Position numbers and translations under genes: made by a program. Positions 24,549-32,492 of a stretch of 55,607 nucleotides of DNA are shown here, one piece after another (positions within the stretch are counted from its first letter, which is position 1; each line of letters opens with the position of its first letter). Below the pieces are notes generated by a model. It made no database searches, was not told the DNA's origin, and saw nothing but the letters and a program-made list of their open reading frames with translations. The stretch is taken from assembly GCF_020564935.1 (NCBI RefSeq), contig NZ_JAJCXB010000050.1, forward strand, positions 1 to 55,607. The letters are read 5' to 3'. Origin of the DNA: Streptomyces pinistramenti. Lineage in GTDB: Bacteria; Actinomycetota; Actinomycetes; Streptomycetales; Streptomycetaceae.

Positions 24549-25685
24549 CTACACGGGCAGCGGCCGCTGCACCGCCAGCAGCGCCATGTCGTCCGTCCCC
24601 GCCCCGCCGGTGTGGTGGGCGACCTCCGCGACCAGCGTGTCCAGCAGCGCTTCGGGCCCCGCGAAGTGGCGGCCGCGCAGCCGGGCGACCGGGTCGTAGA
24701 AGACCCCCGCGCGGTTGCGGGCCTCGGTCAGCCCGTCGGTGAACAGCAGCAGGACCGACCCGGCGGGGAAGAACGATTCGTCCGCCCGGTCGGGCCACAC
24801 CGCCACCTCGCTCAGCCCCAGCGGCAGCGCCGCCGACGCCGGGGGCAGCGCCCGCAGCCCGCCGTCCGGAGCGAGCAGCAGGGGCGGCGGATGCCCACGG
24901 TTGAGGACGCGCAGGACGTGTTCCGTGGGCGGGATCTCCGCGAGGACGGCGGTGGTGAACCCCTCGAACTGGTCGAGCCCCTCGCGCCGCCCGCCCTCCC
25001 GCTGCAACGCCCGCTCCAGCCGCCCGGCCACCCCCTCCAGGGTGGCCTCCTGCTCCGCCGCCTCCCGGAACGCCCCGATGACGATCACGGCGGCCTCCAC
25101 CGCTTCGAGGCCCTTGCCCCGTACGTCGCCGACGATCAGCCGGACGCCGTACGGGGTGTCCTGCACCGCGTAGAGGTCCCCGCCGATCCTGGCGTCGGCC
25201 CGCGCCGCGACGTACCGGGCGGCGACCGCGAGACCGCCGACCCGCTCGGGCGGCGTGGGCAGCACGGCCCGCTGCGCGGCCTCCGAGACGTCGCGTACGG
25301 ACGCCAGCGTGGCATCGGACCGGCGGACGGCCCGGTTGATGCCGAGCGCGAGAACGGCGACGACGAAGACCGTCGAGGCTTCCGTCGCGGACTCGTTGAC
25401 GTCATGGGCACCGTGATAGATCAGGACCCACAGCTCGCCGGCCACCGCGGTGGCCGCCGTGACGGCCGTGCTGCGCAGGGAGTGCAGGGGCGCGGCGACC
25501 AGGGGCGCGGCGGAGAAGAACGGCGATGCGGTGTAGCGGGCCGGGGTGACCGTGTCGAAGACGAGGCCGGCGACGATCAGGATCGCGGGCAGCCAGCGCG
25601 CCAGCCTGCGGCCGAAGGGCGACATCCGCGCCCGGCGTGCCCGCCGTTCCCCGTCGCCCGTGCGGGCCCTCCCGCCTCGACGCAT
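24549..25685 (-). CDS. Membrane-bound SpoIIE-type PP2C phosphatase
   Basis: This encodes about 378 residues from ATG 25685 (GAAGAGG nine bases upstream); GTG 25691 and a longer form from GTG 25835 are possible. A basic N-terminus is followed by three or four hydrophobic segments (about residues 25-130), then a PP2C/SpoIIE phosphatase domain with metal-binding GGDLYAV and GDVRGKG, and GHPPPLLL and TDGLTEAR nearer the C-terminus. No ATPase domain is attached, unlike the phosphatase at 2609-4417. Such proteins dephosphorylate anti-anti-sigma factors in response to membrane signals. It follows the DHA2 transporter gene at close distance, which suggests co-transcription. Confidence 0.87.
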   Translation of the reverse strand: MRRGGRARTGDGERRARRARMSPFGRRLARWLPAILIVAGLVFDTVTPARYTASPFFSAAPLVAAPLHSLRSTAVTAATAVAGELWVLIYHGAHDVNESATEASTVFVVAVLALGINRAVRRSDATLASVRDVSEAAQRAVLPTPPERVGGLAVAARYVAARADARIGGDLYAVQDTPYGVRLIVGDVRGKGLEAVEAAVIVIGAFREAAEQEATLEGVAGRLERALQREGGRREGLDQFEGFTTAVLAEIPPTEHVLRVLNRGHPPPLLLAPDGGLRALPPASAALPLGLSEVAVWPDRADESFFPAGSVLLLFTDGLTEARNRAGVFYDPVARLRGRHFAGPEALLDTLVAEVAHHTGGAGTDDMALLAVQRPLPV

Positions 25686-25842
25686 CCGCACCGGCCTCTT
25701 CCCGCTCCTGGCGCCCGTCGGCCCCTTCGTCCGCCGGGCCCGGCCGGTCCCACCGTCCGTCGGCGCCCGGCACCCGTCCCCCAGGCTTTCGGGTGCCGGG
25801 CCGGGCAGCGACTCCTCGTGGGCCGGACGGGTCACGGGGCGG

Positions 25843-27396
25843 TCAGGGCCCGGCGCGCCGGGTGCGCAGCAGCGTGGCCGCCAGCAGCGCCGTGCCGAGC
25901 AGGCCGAAGGACGCGAGGGCGCAGACCGCGGTGAACCCGTGGTCGTAGGCGTGCCGGGCGGCGTTCAGCACCGTGCCGGCGGCGGACCGCCCGAGCCGGC
26001 CCGCGGTGTCATCGGCGGCCGCGAACGACCGGCTCGCGGCGGCCCGGTGGCCGGGTGACAGGCCGGGGGTGGCCGGCATCGTCAGGCGGTACGCGGCCGT
26101 CAGGACGGTGCCCAGTACGGCGACGCCGAGCCCTGCGCCCAGTTCGAAGGAGGTCTCCTGGATGGCGGCGGCTTCCCCGGAGCGTTCCGGTGCGGCGGCG
26201 CCCATGAGGGAGTCGGCCCCCAGCGTCATGACGGTCCCCGCGCCGTAACCGGCCACCAGGAGCAGCGGCACCAGCGCGCCGTAGTTGCCGGTGTCACCGG
26301 TCGCGGCCAGCGCCGCCAGCGCCAGCGCGAAGGCCGTCAGGGCCCCGGTCAGCGCCCCTCGGGTGCCCCAACGGCCGGACACCCAGGGGGCGGTGGCCGC
26401 TCCGGCGGCGTTGGCGGCCGCCAGCGGCACCAGCGCGAGGCCGGCCCGCAACGGCGCGTACCCGCCCACCTGTTGCAGCCACTGCGTGAGGAAGAACAGC
26501 AGGGCGACGTAGCTGCCGAAGCAGACGATGACGCAGAGGGTGGCGGTGGAGAAGCGGCGGTCGGCGAAGAGGGTGACGTCCAGCAGCGGTTCGGCCAGCC
26601 GGCGCTGGCGCCGGACGAAGAGGAGGAGCAGCAGCGCACCGCCGAGGGCGGCGGCGACGACGGCCGGGTCCGCCCGGAGGTGTTCGCCGGCCTGCTTGAG
26701 CGCGTAGACCACACCGGCGAGACCGGTGATCGACAGCGCCACGCTCGCCACGTCCCACCTGCGAGGAACGGGATTCTTCGACTCGGGGACGACGCGGGAG
26801 CCGATCACGAAAATGGCCAGGGCGAGGGGAACGTTGACGAGGAAGACGGCGCCCCACCCCCAGCGCTCCGTCACGAAGCCGCCCACCAGAGGCCCGACGG
26901 CCGCCCCCACGCTGTGTGCCGCGGTCCAGATGCCGATCGCGACGGACCGTTCGCGGGCATCGGTGAACACGACGCGGATGAGGGCCACGGTCGACGCCAT
27001 GATCATCGCGGCGCCGGCTCCGAGGAGGGCGCGCGAGGCGATCAGCTGGGCCGTGGAGGAGGAGAACGCGGCGGCCGCGGAGGCCAGCCCGAACAGCGCG
27101 AAGCCGCCGAGCACCATGCGTTTGCGGCCGATGCGGTCGCCCAGCGTGCCGCAGGTCACCAGCAGGGCGGCCAGCGTCAGGGCGTAGACGTCCACGATCC
27201 ACAGCAGCTGCGCGCCGGTGGGACGCAACTCCCGGCTCATGCGGGGCACCGCGGCGTGCAGGACCGTCAGGTCGATGCCGCACAGCAGCAGGCTGACGCA
27301 CAGGACGGCGAGCACCGCCCATCGCCGTGCCGAGGGCGCCGCCTCCTTTTCCTCGGTCGGTAATCCGGTACGCGTACCGGCTTCACAGTTCGCCAT
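25843..27396 (-). CDS. DHA2 family multidrug efflux MFS transporter
   Basis: This is a 517-residue MFS protein of the 14-helix drug:H+ antiporter type. It has motif A in GTLGDRIGRKRMV, motif C-like sequence AAHSVGAAVGPLVGG in helix 5, and two extra central helices typical of DHA2 (VASVALSITGLAGVVYAL). ATG 27396 gives the normal family length; the frame upstream is non-coding and overlaps the divergent regulator. The gene faces an HxlR regulator 93 bases away, a pairing that usually means repression lifted by a toxic compound. The PP2C gene follows downstream in the same direction. Confidence 0.93.
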   Translation of the reverse strand: MANCEAGTRTGLPTEEKEAAPSARRWAVLAVLCVSLLLCGIDLTVLHAAVPRMSRELRPTGAQLLWIVDVYALTLAALLVTCGTLGDRIGRKRMVLGGFALFGLASAAAAFSSSTAQLIASRALLGAGAAMIMASTVALIRVVFTDARERSVAIGIWTAAHSVGAAVGPLVGGFVTERWGWGAVFLVNVPLALAIFVIGSRVVPESKNPVPRRWDVASVALSITGLAGVVYALKQAGEHLRADPAVVAAALGGALLLLLFVRRQRRLAEPLLDVTLFADRRFSTATLCVIVCFGSYVALLFFLTQWLQQVGGYAPLRAGLALVPLAAANAAGAATAPWVSGRWGTRGALTGALTAFALALAALAATGDTGNYGALVPLLLVAGYGAGTVMTLGADSLMGAAAPERSGEAAAIQETSFELGAGLGVAVLGTVLTAAYRLTMPATPGLSPGHRAAASRSFAAADDTAGRLGRSAAGTVLNAARHAYDHGFTAVCALASFGLLGTALLAATLLRTRRAGP

Positions 27397-27489
27397 GGCT
27401 GCACTGTCTGCTCTACTGACCAGGAAGAACAAGTACGCACAGGAAAGTGCTGTAGTACCACTTCGTATACCTACGGGAAGGGCGGGACC
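27397..27489. promoter_or_regulatory. Divergent HxlR-type promoter/operator region
   Basis: The region holds paired GTAC elements (near 27433 and 27456), with CGCACAG and GTGCTGT arranged as an imperfect inverted repeat between them. GTAC-type half-sites are characteristic of HxlR-family binding. Both the exporter and its regulator start from here. Confidence 0.5.
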
Positions 27490-27894
27490 GTGCGCGGCGA
27501 CGTACCGAACACCCCCCAGCACTGCGCGATCGAAGTCGCCATGGAAGTACTCGGCGGCCGCTGGAAACTGGCGATCCTCAAGCAGCTTCTCGCCCACGGA
27601 ACGATGCGCTTCAGCACGCTCAAGCGGGCGCTGCCCCGCGTCACCCAGCGCATGCTCACCCGCCAGCTGCGGGAGCTGGAGGCCGACGGCCTGGTCGTGC
27701 GGACGGTCTACCGCGAGGTCCCGCCGAAGGTCGAGTACGCGCTGACCGAGGCCGGACGCAGCCTGGAGGACGTGGCGACGCGGCTCGACAACTGGGGCCA
27801 GTGGTACCTGGACACCCTCGGCTCCCCCGACCGCACCCGGTCCGACGACGAAGGGCCGGCCGGAATCTCCCGGCCGGCCCCTGAAGGCGCGTGA
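27490..27894 (+). CDS. HxlR family transcriptional regulator
   Basis: This is a 134-residue winged-helix protein. The HxlR signature is clear: CAIEVAMEVLGGRWKLAILKQLL (9-32), FSTLKRALPRVTQRMLTRQLRELEADGLV (helix-turn-helix) and YALTEAGRSLE in the wing. The N-terminal Cys (residue 12) is the conserved cysteine that in YodB/HypR-type members senses electrophiles or disulphide stress. GTG 27490 starts the gene; the upstream GGGAAGGGCGGGA is a broad ribosome site. It is divergent from the DHA2 exporter it probably controls. The last codons overlap a terminator hairpin. Confidence 0.93.
   Translation: MRGDVPNTPQHCAIEVAMEVLGGRWKLAILKQLLAHGTMRFSTLKRALPRVTQRMLTRQLRELEADGLVVRTVYREVPPKVEYALTEAGRSLEDVATRLDNWGQWYLDTLGSPDRTRSDDEGPAGISRPAPEGA
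27853..27880 (+). terminator. Terminator overlapping the 3' end of the HxlR gene
   Basis: GGGCCGGCCGG and CCGGCCGGCCC pair over 11 bp around a 6-base loop, within the last 15 codons. Downstream lies tRNA-Lys on the other strand. Confidence 0.6.
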
Positions 27895-27922
27895 CGCACG
27901 CACCGTCCGACAGTGCGGCAAG

Positions 27923-27995
27923 TGGGCCATCAGGGGCTCGAACCCTGAACCAATGGATTAAAAGTCCACTGCTCTGCCAATTGAGCTAATGGCCC
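27923..27995 (-). tRNA. tRNA-Lys (anticodon TTT)
   Basis: 73 nt on the minus strand. The acceptor GGGCCAT pairs with ATGGCCC, discriminator A. The anticodon stem TGGAC/GTCCA region holds loop CTTTTAA, and the T-loop is standard TTCGAGC. No CCA is encoded. Confidence 0.97.
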
Positions 27996-28116
27996 GCACC
28001 GAGCAGCATAGCCCGAGCCCGTCCCGCAGCCCGAAAGCATTAGCCATCGGCGGAATCCCGGACGCTCCGCGGGCCCCTCCCCGTCCCCGGTGCAGCGCCC
28101 GTCACCACCGCCAACG

Positions 28117-28158
28117 CACAGGGCCCGTACGGCACTTGCGTGCGGTACGGGCCCTGTG
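28117..28158 (-). terminator. Terminator of the DEAD-box helicase gene
   Basis: CACAGGGCCCGTAC (28117-28130) pairs perfectly with 28145-28158. An inner GCAC/GTGC stem and TTGC loop extend the hairpin. It lies 39 bases past the helicase stop. Confidence 0.8.
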
Positions 28159-28196
28159 GCGGATCAGCTCACCGGCGGCGGTGCGCCGGTCGCGGG

Positions 28197-30344
28197 TCAG
28201 CCGTTGCGCTTCCAGCGCGGCTTGTCGTCACGGCGGCCGAAGGAGCCGGTGCCGGCGCCCGAGCCACGGTGGTCGTCACGACGGCCGTAGGGGCGGTCGC
28301 TGCTGCCGGAGCGGAAGCCACCGGATGCGGGGCGGCCGCCGGAACGGTCGTCACGGTTGAACGGACGGTCGCCGCCGCCGGAGCGGAAGCCACCGGATGC
28401 GGGACGGCCACCGGAACGGTCGTCACGGTTGAACGGACGGCTCGGACGGTCGCCGCGGTCGCGGTTGAAGCCACCGCCGGAACGGTCGTCACGACGGTCG
28501 AAGGAACGGCCGCCACCGGAACGGTCATCGCGACGGTCACGGCTGAAACCGCCACCGGAACGGTCGTCCCGACGGTCACGGTTGAAGCCACCGCCCGACC
28601 GGTCGTCACGACGGTCGAAAGAACGGCCGCCACCGGAACGGTCATCGCGACGGTCACGGCTGAAACCGCCACCCGAGCGGTCGTCCCGACGGTCGTCACG
28701 ACGGTCACGGCGCTCGAAGTTGCCCCGCTCGTCGCGGTTGCTGCGCTCGGCCGGACGGCGCTCCTCCGGCGCGGTGGACTGGGCCGGCACGGCGGCGACC
28801 TCGGCGGCCGCGGCCTCCACGGTCGCAGCGACGGCGGCGAGCGCCTCGGCCGGGTCCTCGCCACGCTCACGGGCGGCGCGGGCGGTCAGCCGGTCCGCGT
28901 CCTCGCGCAGCTCGGTCGCGCGGCGCTGCACCCGCTCCAGCTCGCGGGTCAGCTCCTGCACCTCGCGCTCCGCCTGCTTGGCGGAGTTGGCGGCGGACTC
29001 GGCCTGGACCTCGGTGAGCGAGCGCGCACCGGTGATCTGGGCGACGTCGTCGTCGAAGGCACCGGCGCCGCCGACGATGTGCCGAGAGGCGTCCACACCG
29101 GCGTCCTCCATCAGGCGGAAGATCTGCCGGCGCTGGTGCGGCAGCGAGAGCGACACGACGGTGCCGGACCGGCCCGCACGGGCCGTACGGCCGGAACGGT
29201 GCAGGTAGTCCTTGTGGTCACCGGCCGGGTCGACGTTCAGGACCAGGTCGATGCCGTCGACGTGGATGCCGCGGGCGGCGACGTCGGTGGCGACCAGGCA
29301 GTTGACGTAGCCGTCCTTGAAGTCGGCCAGGGTGCGGGTACGCGCGCCCTGCGTCATGCCGCCGTGCAGCGCGTCGGCGAGCACGCCGGCGTCCCGCAGC
29401 TGCTCGGCGACGCGGTCGGCGCCGAGCTGGGTGCGGACGAAGATGATGGTGCGGCCCTTGCGGGCGGCGATGGCGGCGGTGACCGGCGCCTTGTCCTTCG
29501 GCTTCACGACGAGGACGTGGTGCGTCATGGTCGTGACGTTGCCCTGGGCGCTGTCGACCTCGTGCGTGACCGGGTCGGTCAGGTAGCGCTTGACCAGGGT
29601 GCCGATCTCGTTCTCCATCGTGGCGGAGAAGAGCATCCGCTGGCCGCCGGCCGGCACCAGGTCGAGCAGCTCGGTGACCTCGGGCAGGAAGCCCAGGTCG
29701 GCCATCTGGTCGGCCTCGTCCAGGACCGCGACCTCGACCTTGTCCAGCGAGCAGGCGCCACGGTTGATGATGTCGCGCAGCCGGCCCGGGGTGGCGACGA
29801 GCACGTCGACGCCACGCTCCAGGGCGTAGATCTGGTTGCCCATGGACGTACCGCCGCAGACGACCTTGAACTTCAGGCCGAGGACGTCGCCGTAGGGCTG
29901 GAGCGCGTCGCTGACCTGCATGGCCAGCTCACGGGTCGGGGTGAGGATGACGCCGCGGGGGCGCTTCTTCTCGGTCTGGCCGCCGGCCAGCTGGGTCAGC
30001 AGCGGCAGGCCGAAGGACAGGGTCTTGCCGGAGCCGGTACGGCCGCGGCCGAGGATGTCGCGGCCGGCGATGGCGTCCGGGATCGTCGCGGCCTGGATCG
30101 GGAACGGGGTGGTCACACCGTTCTGCGCCAGCTTGCGGACGATCTTGTCGTCGAGGCCCAGGTCCCCGAAGGTGACCTGCGGCTCCGCGGGCTCCGCCGG
30201 GGCGTCGGCGGACTCCGCGGGCTCGGTCACCTGGGCGGCGTCGGTCGTCTCGACCGCTGCGGCCGTCTCGACCGGCTCGCTCACCGCGGCAGCCGCCTGC
30301 TCGTCGGATGCGGGCATGACGGACTGTTCAGTGGAAATTGACAT
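28197..30344 (-). CDS. DEAD-box ATP-dependent RNA helicase with long RGG-type tail
   Basis: This is a 715-residue DEAD-box helicase. It has an acidic N-terminus (1-55); the Q motif around TFGDLGLDDKIVRKLAQNG; motif I GRTGSGKT (101-108); Ia PTRELA; motif II DEAD in VLDEADQM; motif III SAT; and motifs V-VI in ATDVAARGIHVDGID and HRSGRTARAG. After a coiled coil (about 450-490) comes a ~175-residue basic tail built from imperfect DRRDDRSGGGFxRD repeats, probably RNA-binding and disordered. It likely unwinds structured mRNA or rRNA, for example in the cold. The leader contains a GC-rich hairpin followed by pyrimidines. It is related to RhlE/CshA types, and I do not assign a symbol. Confidence 0.93.
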   Translation of the reverse strand: MSISTEQSVMPASDEQAAAAVSEPVETAAAVETTDAAQVTEPAESADAPAEPAEPQVTFGDLGLDDKIVRKLAQNGVTTPFPIQAATIPDAIAGRDILGRGRTGSGKTLSFGLPLLTQLAGGQTEKKRPRGVILTPTRELAMQVSDALQPYGDVLGLKFKVVCGGTSMGNQIYALERGVDVLVATPGRLRDIINRGACSLDKVEVAVLDEADQMADLGFLPEVTELLDLVPAGGQRMLFSATMENEIGTLVKRYLTDPVTHEVDSAQGNVTTMTHHVLVVKPKDKAPVTAAIAARKGRTIIFVRTQLGADRVAEQLRDAGVLADALHGGMTQGARTRTLADFKDGYVNCLVATDVAARGIHVDGIDLVLNVDPAGDHKDYLHRSGRTARAGRSGTVVSLSLPHQRRQIFRLMEDAGVDASRHIVGGAGAFDDDVAQITGARSLTEVQAESAANSAKQAEREVQELTRELERVQRRATELREDADRLTARAARERGEDPAEALAAVAATVEAAAAEVAAVPAQSTAPEERRPAERSNRDERGNFERRDRRDDRRDDRSGGGFSRDRRDDRSGGGRSFDRRDDRSGGGFNRDRRDDRSGGGFSRDRRDDRSGGGRSFDRRDDRSGGGFNRDRGDRPSRPFNRDDRSGGRPASGGFRSGGGDRPFNRDDRSGGRPASGGFRSGSSDRPYGRRDDHRGSGAGTGSFGRRDDKPRWKRNG
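28300..28710 (-). repeat. Repeated coding units in the helicase tail
   Basis: Two ~72-bp near-identical blocks (around 28311-28440) encode FNRDDRSGGRPASGGFRSGGG-like units. Several shorter units (28450-28700) encode SRDRRDDRSGGG and SFDRRDDRSGGG. The blocks are close enough to recombine and change copy number in frame. Confidence 0.85.
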
Positions 30345-30434
30345 GCGAAATGCGAAACCTTCCGGAGTCTCGGCACGCGCCCAAACTCCGTGTGTTTCAC
30401 AAAGACCGCCTCTATGCGGTCAGCCACGGCAAGG

Positions 30435-30465
30435 GAGAGAACGCGCCACGCGGCGCGCTTCTTTT
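30435..30465. promoter_or_regulatory. Hairpin in the helicase 5' leader
   Basis: On the minus strand AGAA-GCGCGCC, loop GCGT, then GGCGCG-TTCT is followed by CTCTCCCTT, about 95 bases before the helicase start. It could attenuate the helicase transcript. Read rightwards, it is followed by CTTCTTTTCT and resembles a terminator. Confidence 0.45.
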
Positions 30466-30618
30466 CTGGCGCCGGGCAAATGGGATCAAACGATCTACCA
30501 CCATACGCACTCCGCCCCCGGAAAGGCAAATGACCTTCTCACGCCGACCCCACGGGACACCAGCCCCTCCCCCTCCCCGCGTGTCGGCGACCGGTACGCG
30601 CCCCACCGCCCGTCCCGC

Positions 30619-31344
30619 CTACGCGTCCCACCCCGCCTGCGGATACGGCGATTCCACCGAGGCCACGGGCGAGGGCCCGGACGCCCGGGACGACGGCACG
30701 GCGGAGGTGCTCGGCGGCGGGGTCGGCGATCCGGTCGGAGCCGGAGGAGTGGGCGACGCGGGCACCGAGGGGGCACCGCCCGACGGCGAAGGCGCCGGCT
30801 CCGCGCCGCCTCCGGAATGCCCGCCCCGACCGGGCGTCTCCCCGCTCCCGCGGCCGGACCCGCCGCCGGGCAACCGCTCCCCGCCGCCCGGCGCCGCGGA
30901 CCGGCCCGGCGTCCCGCCGTCCGGCACGCCGTCATCCGCCGCCCCGCCCGCCGTGCCGCCCGTACCGCTCAGGCCGCCCGAGGCGCCGGAGCCCGACCCG
31001 CCGTGCGGCTCCGTCCGGTGCGGGCCGCCGCCGCTGCCGTCCACCGTCAGACCGCCGGGCTGCCGGAGGCGGCGGCTCTTGCCGTCCGTGTCGCCGTGCG
31101 GCGCACTGCTGCCGGAGGATTTCGGTACGGGGTCGCTCACGCTCATACAGCCGGACAGCGCGGCGGCCAGCGACGCGGTGACGGCCACGGACGCGGTGGC
31201 ACGGGCCAGCGCACGGCGTACGGGGGCCCGGGATGCGGCGGGCGCCCCGGACGGCTGCGCGGGAATCCGCGCCCCACCGGGCGCTTCCCGCGCGGCGCAG
31301 GACGGATCGGGGAGCGGATGACGCGGGGCAGGGATCGGTCGCAC
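30619..31344 (-). CDS. Putative Gly/Pro-rich lipoprotein
   Basis: This encodes 241 residues from GTG 31344, which has GGAGG eight bases upstream. A Pro/Ala/Arg-rich cytoplasmic start (about 45 residues) is followed by a hydrophobic segment (ASVAVTASLAAALSGC) ending in a lipobox, so the mature protein would be anchored to the outer face of the membrane. The exported part is low complexity: Gly/Ser stretches (GGSGSGASGGLSGTGGTAGG) and a Pro/Ser/Thr-rich end. No catalytic or binding domain is visible. It precedes the DEAD-box gene in the same direction at a distance, and an operon is unlikely. Confidence 0.65.
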   Translation of the reverse strand: MRPIPAPRHPLPDPSCAAREAPGGARIPAQPSGAPAASRAPVRRALARATASVAVTASLAAALSGCMSVSDPVPKSSGSSAPHGDTDGKSRRLRQPGGLTVDGSGGGPHRTEPHGGSGSGASGGLSGTGGTAGGAADDGVPDGGTPGRSAAPGGGERLPGGGSGRGSGETPGRGGHSGGGAEPAPSPSGGAPSVPASPTPPAPTGSPTPPPSTSAVPSSRASGPSPVASVESPYPQAGWDA

Positions 31345-31525
31345 GGGCGGGACCTCCGGATCCGGAGCGCTGGGCGGCGCCGCGGGGACTGGGACGCCTT
31401 GCCCAACTCCCGCCCCCCGCTTGAGGACACGCGCCGCGCGCACCGGATCGCGCCCAGCCGTCCACCCTCGTCACGCGCCCCCCGCCGGCACCCCGGGATC
31501 CGGCGCCCCACCGGTCCCGATGGCC

Positions 31526-31867
31526 TCAGCCGTACCCCAGCGCGTGCAGCCGGTCGTCATCGATCCCGAAGTGGTGCGCGATCTCGTGCACGACCGTCAC
31601 TTCGGTCTCCGCGACGACGTCTTCGCGGTTCTCGCACATCCGCAGGGTCGGCCCCCGGTAGACCGTGATCCGGTCCGGCAGCACCCCGGCGTACCACTCC
31701 CCGCGGTCGGTCAGCGGCGTCCCTTCGTAGAGCCCGAGCAGGCCGGGATCGTCGGACGGCGGCTCGTCCTCGACGAACACCGCCACGTTGTCCATCAGCC
31801 GGGTCAGCTCCGGCGGGATCCGGTCCAGCGCCTCGGCGACCAGTTCCTCGAACTCCTCGCGCGTCAT
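31526..31867 (-). CDS. Zincin-like small metallopeptidase family protein
   Basis: This is a 113-residue protein of the minimal zincin family (DUF1025-type). It has MTREEFEELVAEALDRIPPEL at the start and the zinc motif HEIAHHFGIDDDRLHALGYG at the C-terminus (HExxHxxGxxD). Such proteins are compact cytoplasmic putative metallopeptidases of unknown substrate. ATG 31867 is set by GGAGG ten bases upstream. Transcription runs towards the lipoprotein gene, 181 bases away. Confidence 0.88.
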   Translation of the reverse strand: MTREEFEELVAEALDRIPPELTRLMDNVAVFVEDEPPSDDPGLLGLYEGTPLTDRGEWYAGVLPDRITVYRGPTLRMCENREDVVAETEVTVVHEIAHHFGIDDDRLHALGYG

Positions 31868-32032
31868 TTCCAGCACGCCTCCATTCTCCGCCACCGGCCC
31901 CGGATCCGACCGCCCTCGCACGCCCCGGCCACGCCGGAGCGCCACCCGGCCGAAGACGCCGCCCGCCCCGCACCGGACACCCCGTCACCCGCCCCGCTCC
32001 GGACCCCCGCGGAGGGCCCCGGGTAAACCGTT

Positions 32033-32062
32033 TTGGCGAACGGTCCTCCCATCCCATATGCT
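32033..32062 (+). promoter_or_regulatory. Promoter of the Glu-Asp-Phe tRNA cluster
   Basis: TTGGCG (32033-32038) and TATGCT (32057-32062) are spaced by 18 bases. Predicted transcription starts about 40 bases before tRNA-Glu. Confidence 0.6.
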
Positions 32063-32109
32063 TCTCACGTCCCCGACGGCGCCGGTAACGACGCCAAGGT
32101 GGGCCATCA

Positions 32110-32182
32110 GCCCTCATCGTCTAGTGGCCCAGGACGCCGCCCTTTCAAGGCGGTAGCACGGGTTCGAATCCCGTTGGGGGCA
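32110..32182 (+). tRNA. tRNA-Glu (anticodon TTC)
   Basis: 73 nt. The acceptor GCCCTCA pairs with TGGGGGC, including one T-G pair. The anticodon loop is CTTTCAA, the T-loop TTCGAAT, discriminator A. No CCA is encoded. Confidence 0.97.
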
Positions 32183-32229
32183 CGCATTACCGTGTGCGAG
32201 ACTGGTTCAGGCCGTTTCGCACAATGCAA

Positions 32230-32304
32230 GGTCCTGTGGAGCAGTTTGGAGTGCTCGCCACCCTGTCAAGGTGGAGGCCGCGGGTTCAAATCCCGTCAGG
32301 ACCG
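32230..32304 (+). tRNA. tRNA-Asp (anticodon GTC), copy 1
   Basis: 75 nt. The acceptor GGTCCTG pairs with CAGGACC. The anticodon loop is CTGTCAA, the T-loop TTCAAAT, discriminator G. It is identical to the copy at 37909-37983. Confidence 0.97.
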
Positions 32305-32308
32305 CTGC

Positions 32309-32382
32309 GGCTGGGTAGCTCAGTTGGTACGAGCGATCGCCTGAAAAGCGATAGGTCGCCGGTTCGACCCCGGCCCCAGCCA
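32309..32382 (+). tRNA. tRNA-Phe (anticodon GAA)
   Basis: 74 nt. The acceptor GGCTGGG pairs with CCCAGCC. The anticodon loop is CTGAAAA, the T-loop TTCGACC, discriminator A. It is separated from tRNA-Asp by only 4 bases, so one transcript is expected. Confidence 0.97.
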
Positions 32383-32391
32383 CACCCTTTG

Positions 32392-32430
32392 GAAGAAGGC
32401 CCCCGATCCGATGGATCGGGGGCCTTCTTC
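32392..32430 (+). terminator. Terminator of the tRNA cluster, 18-bp perfect stem
   Basis: GAAGAAGGCCCCCGATCC pairs exactly with 32413-32430 around a 3-base loop. It lies 10 bases after tRNA-Phe and may also end transcription of the leftward membrane-protein gene. Confidence 0.9.
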
Positions 32431-32492
32431 GTGTGCGCCGGCCTTCGTGGGTATCGGACAGGGCGCCGGCCGCTCGCCGGCCCCCGTCCGGC

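Noticed and set aside
27923..27995. tRNA-Lys as an integration site of a mobile element
   Set aside because: No integrase, no second copy of the tRNA 3' end nearby, and core genes on both sides.
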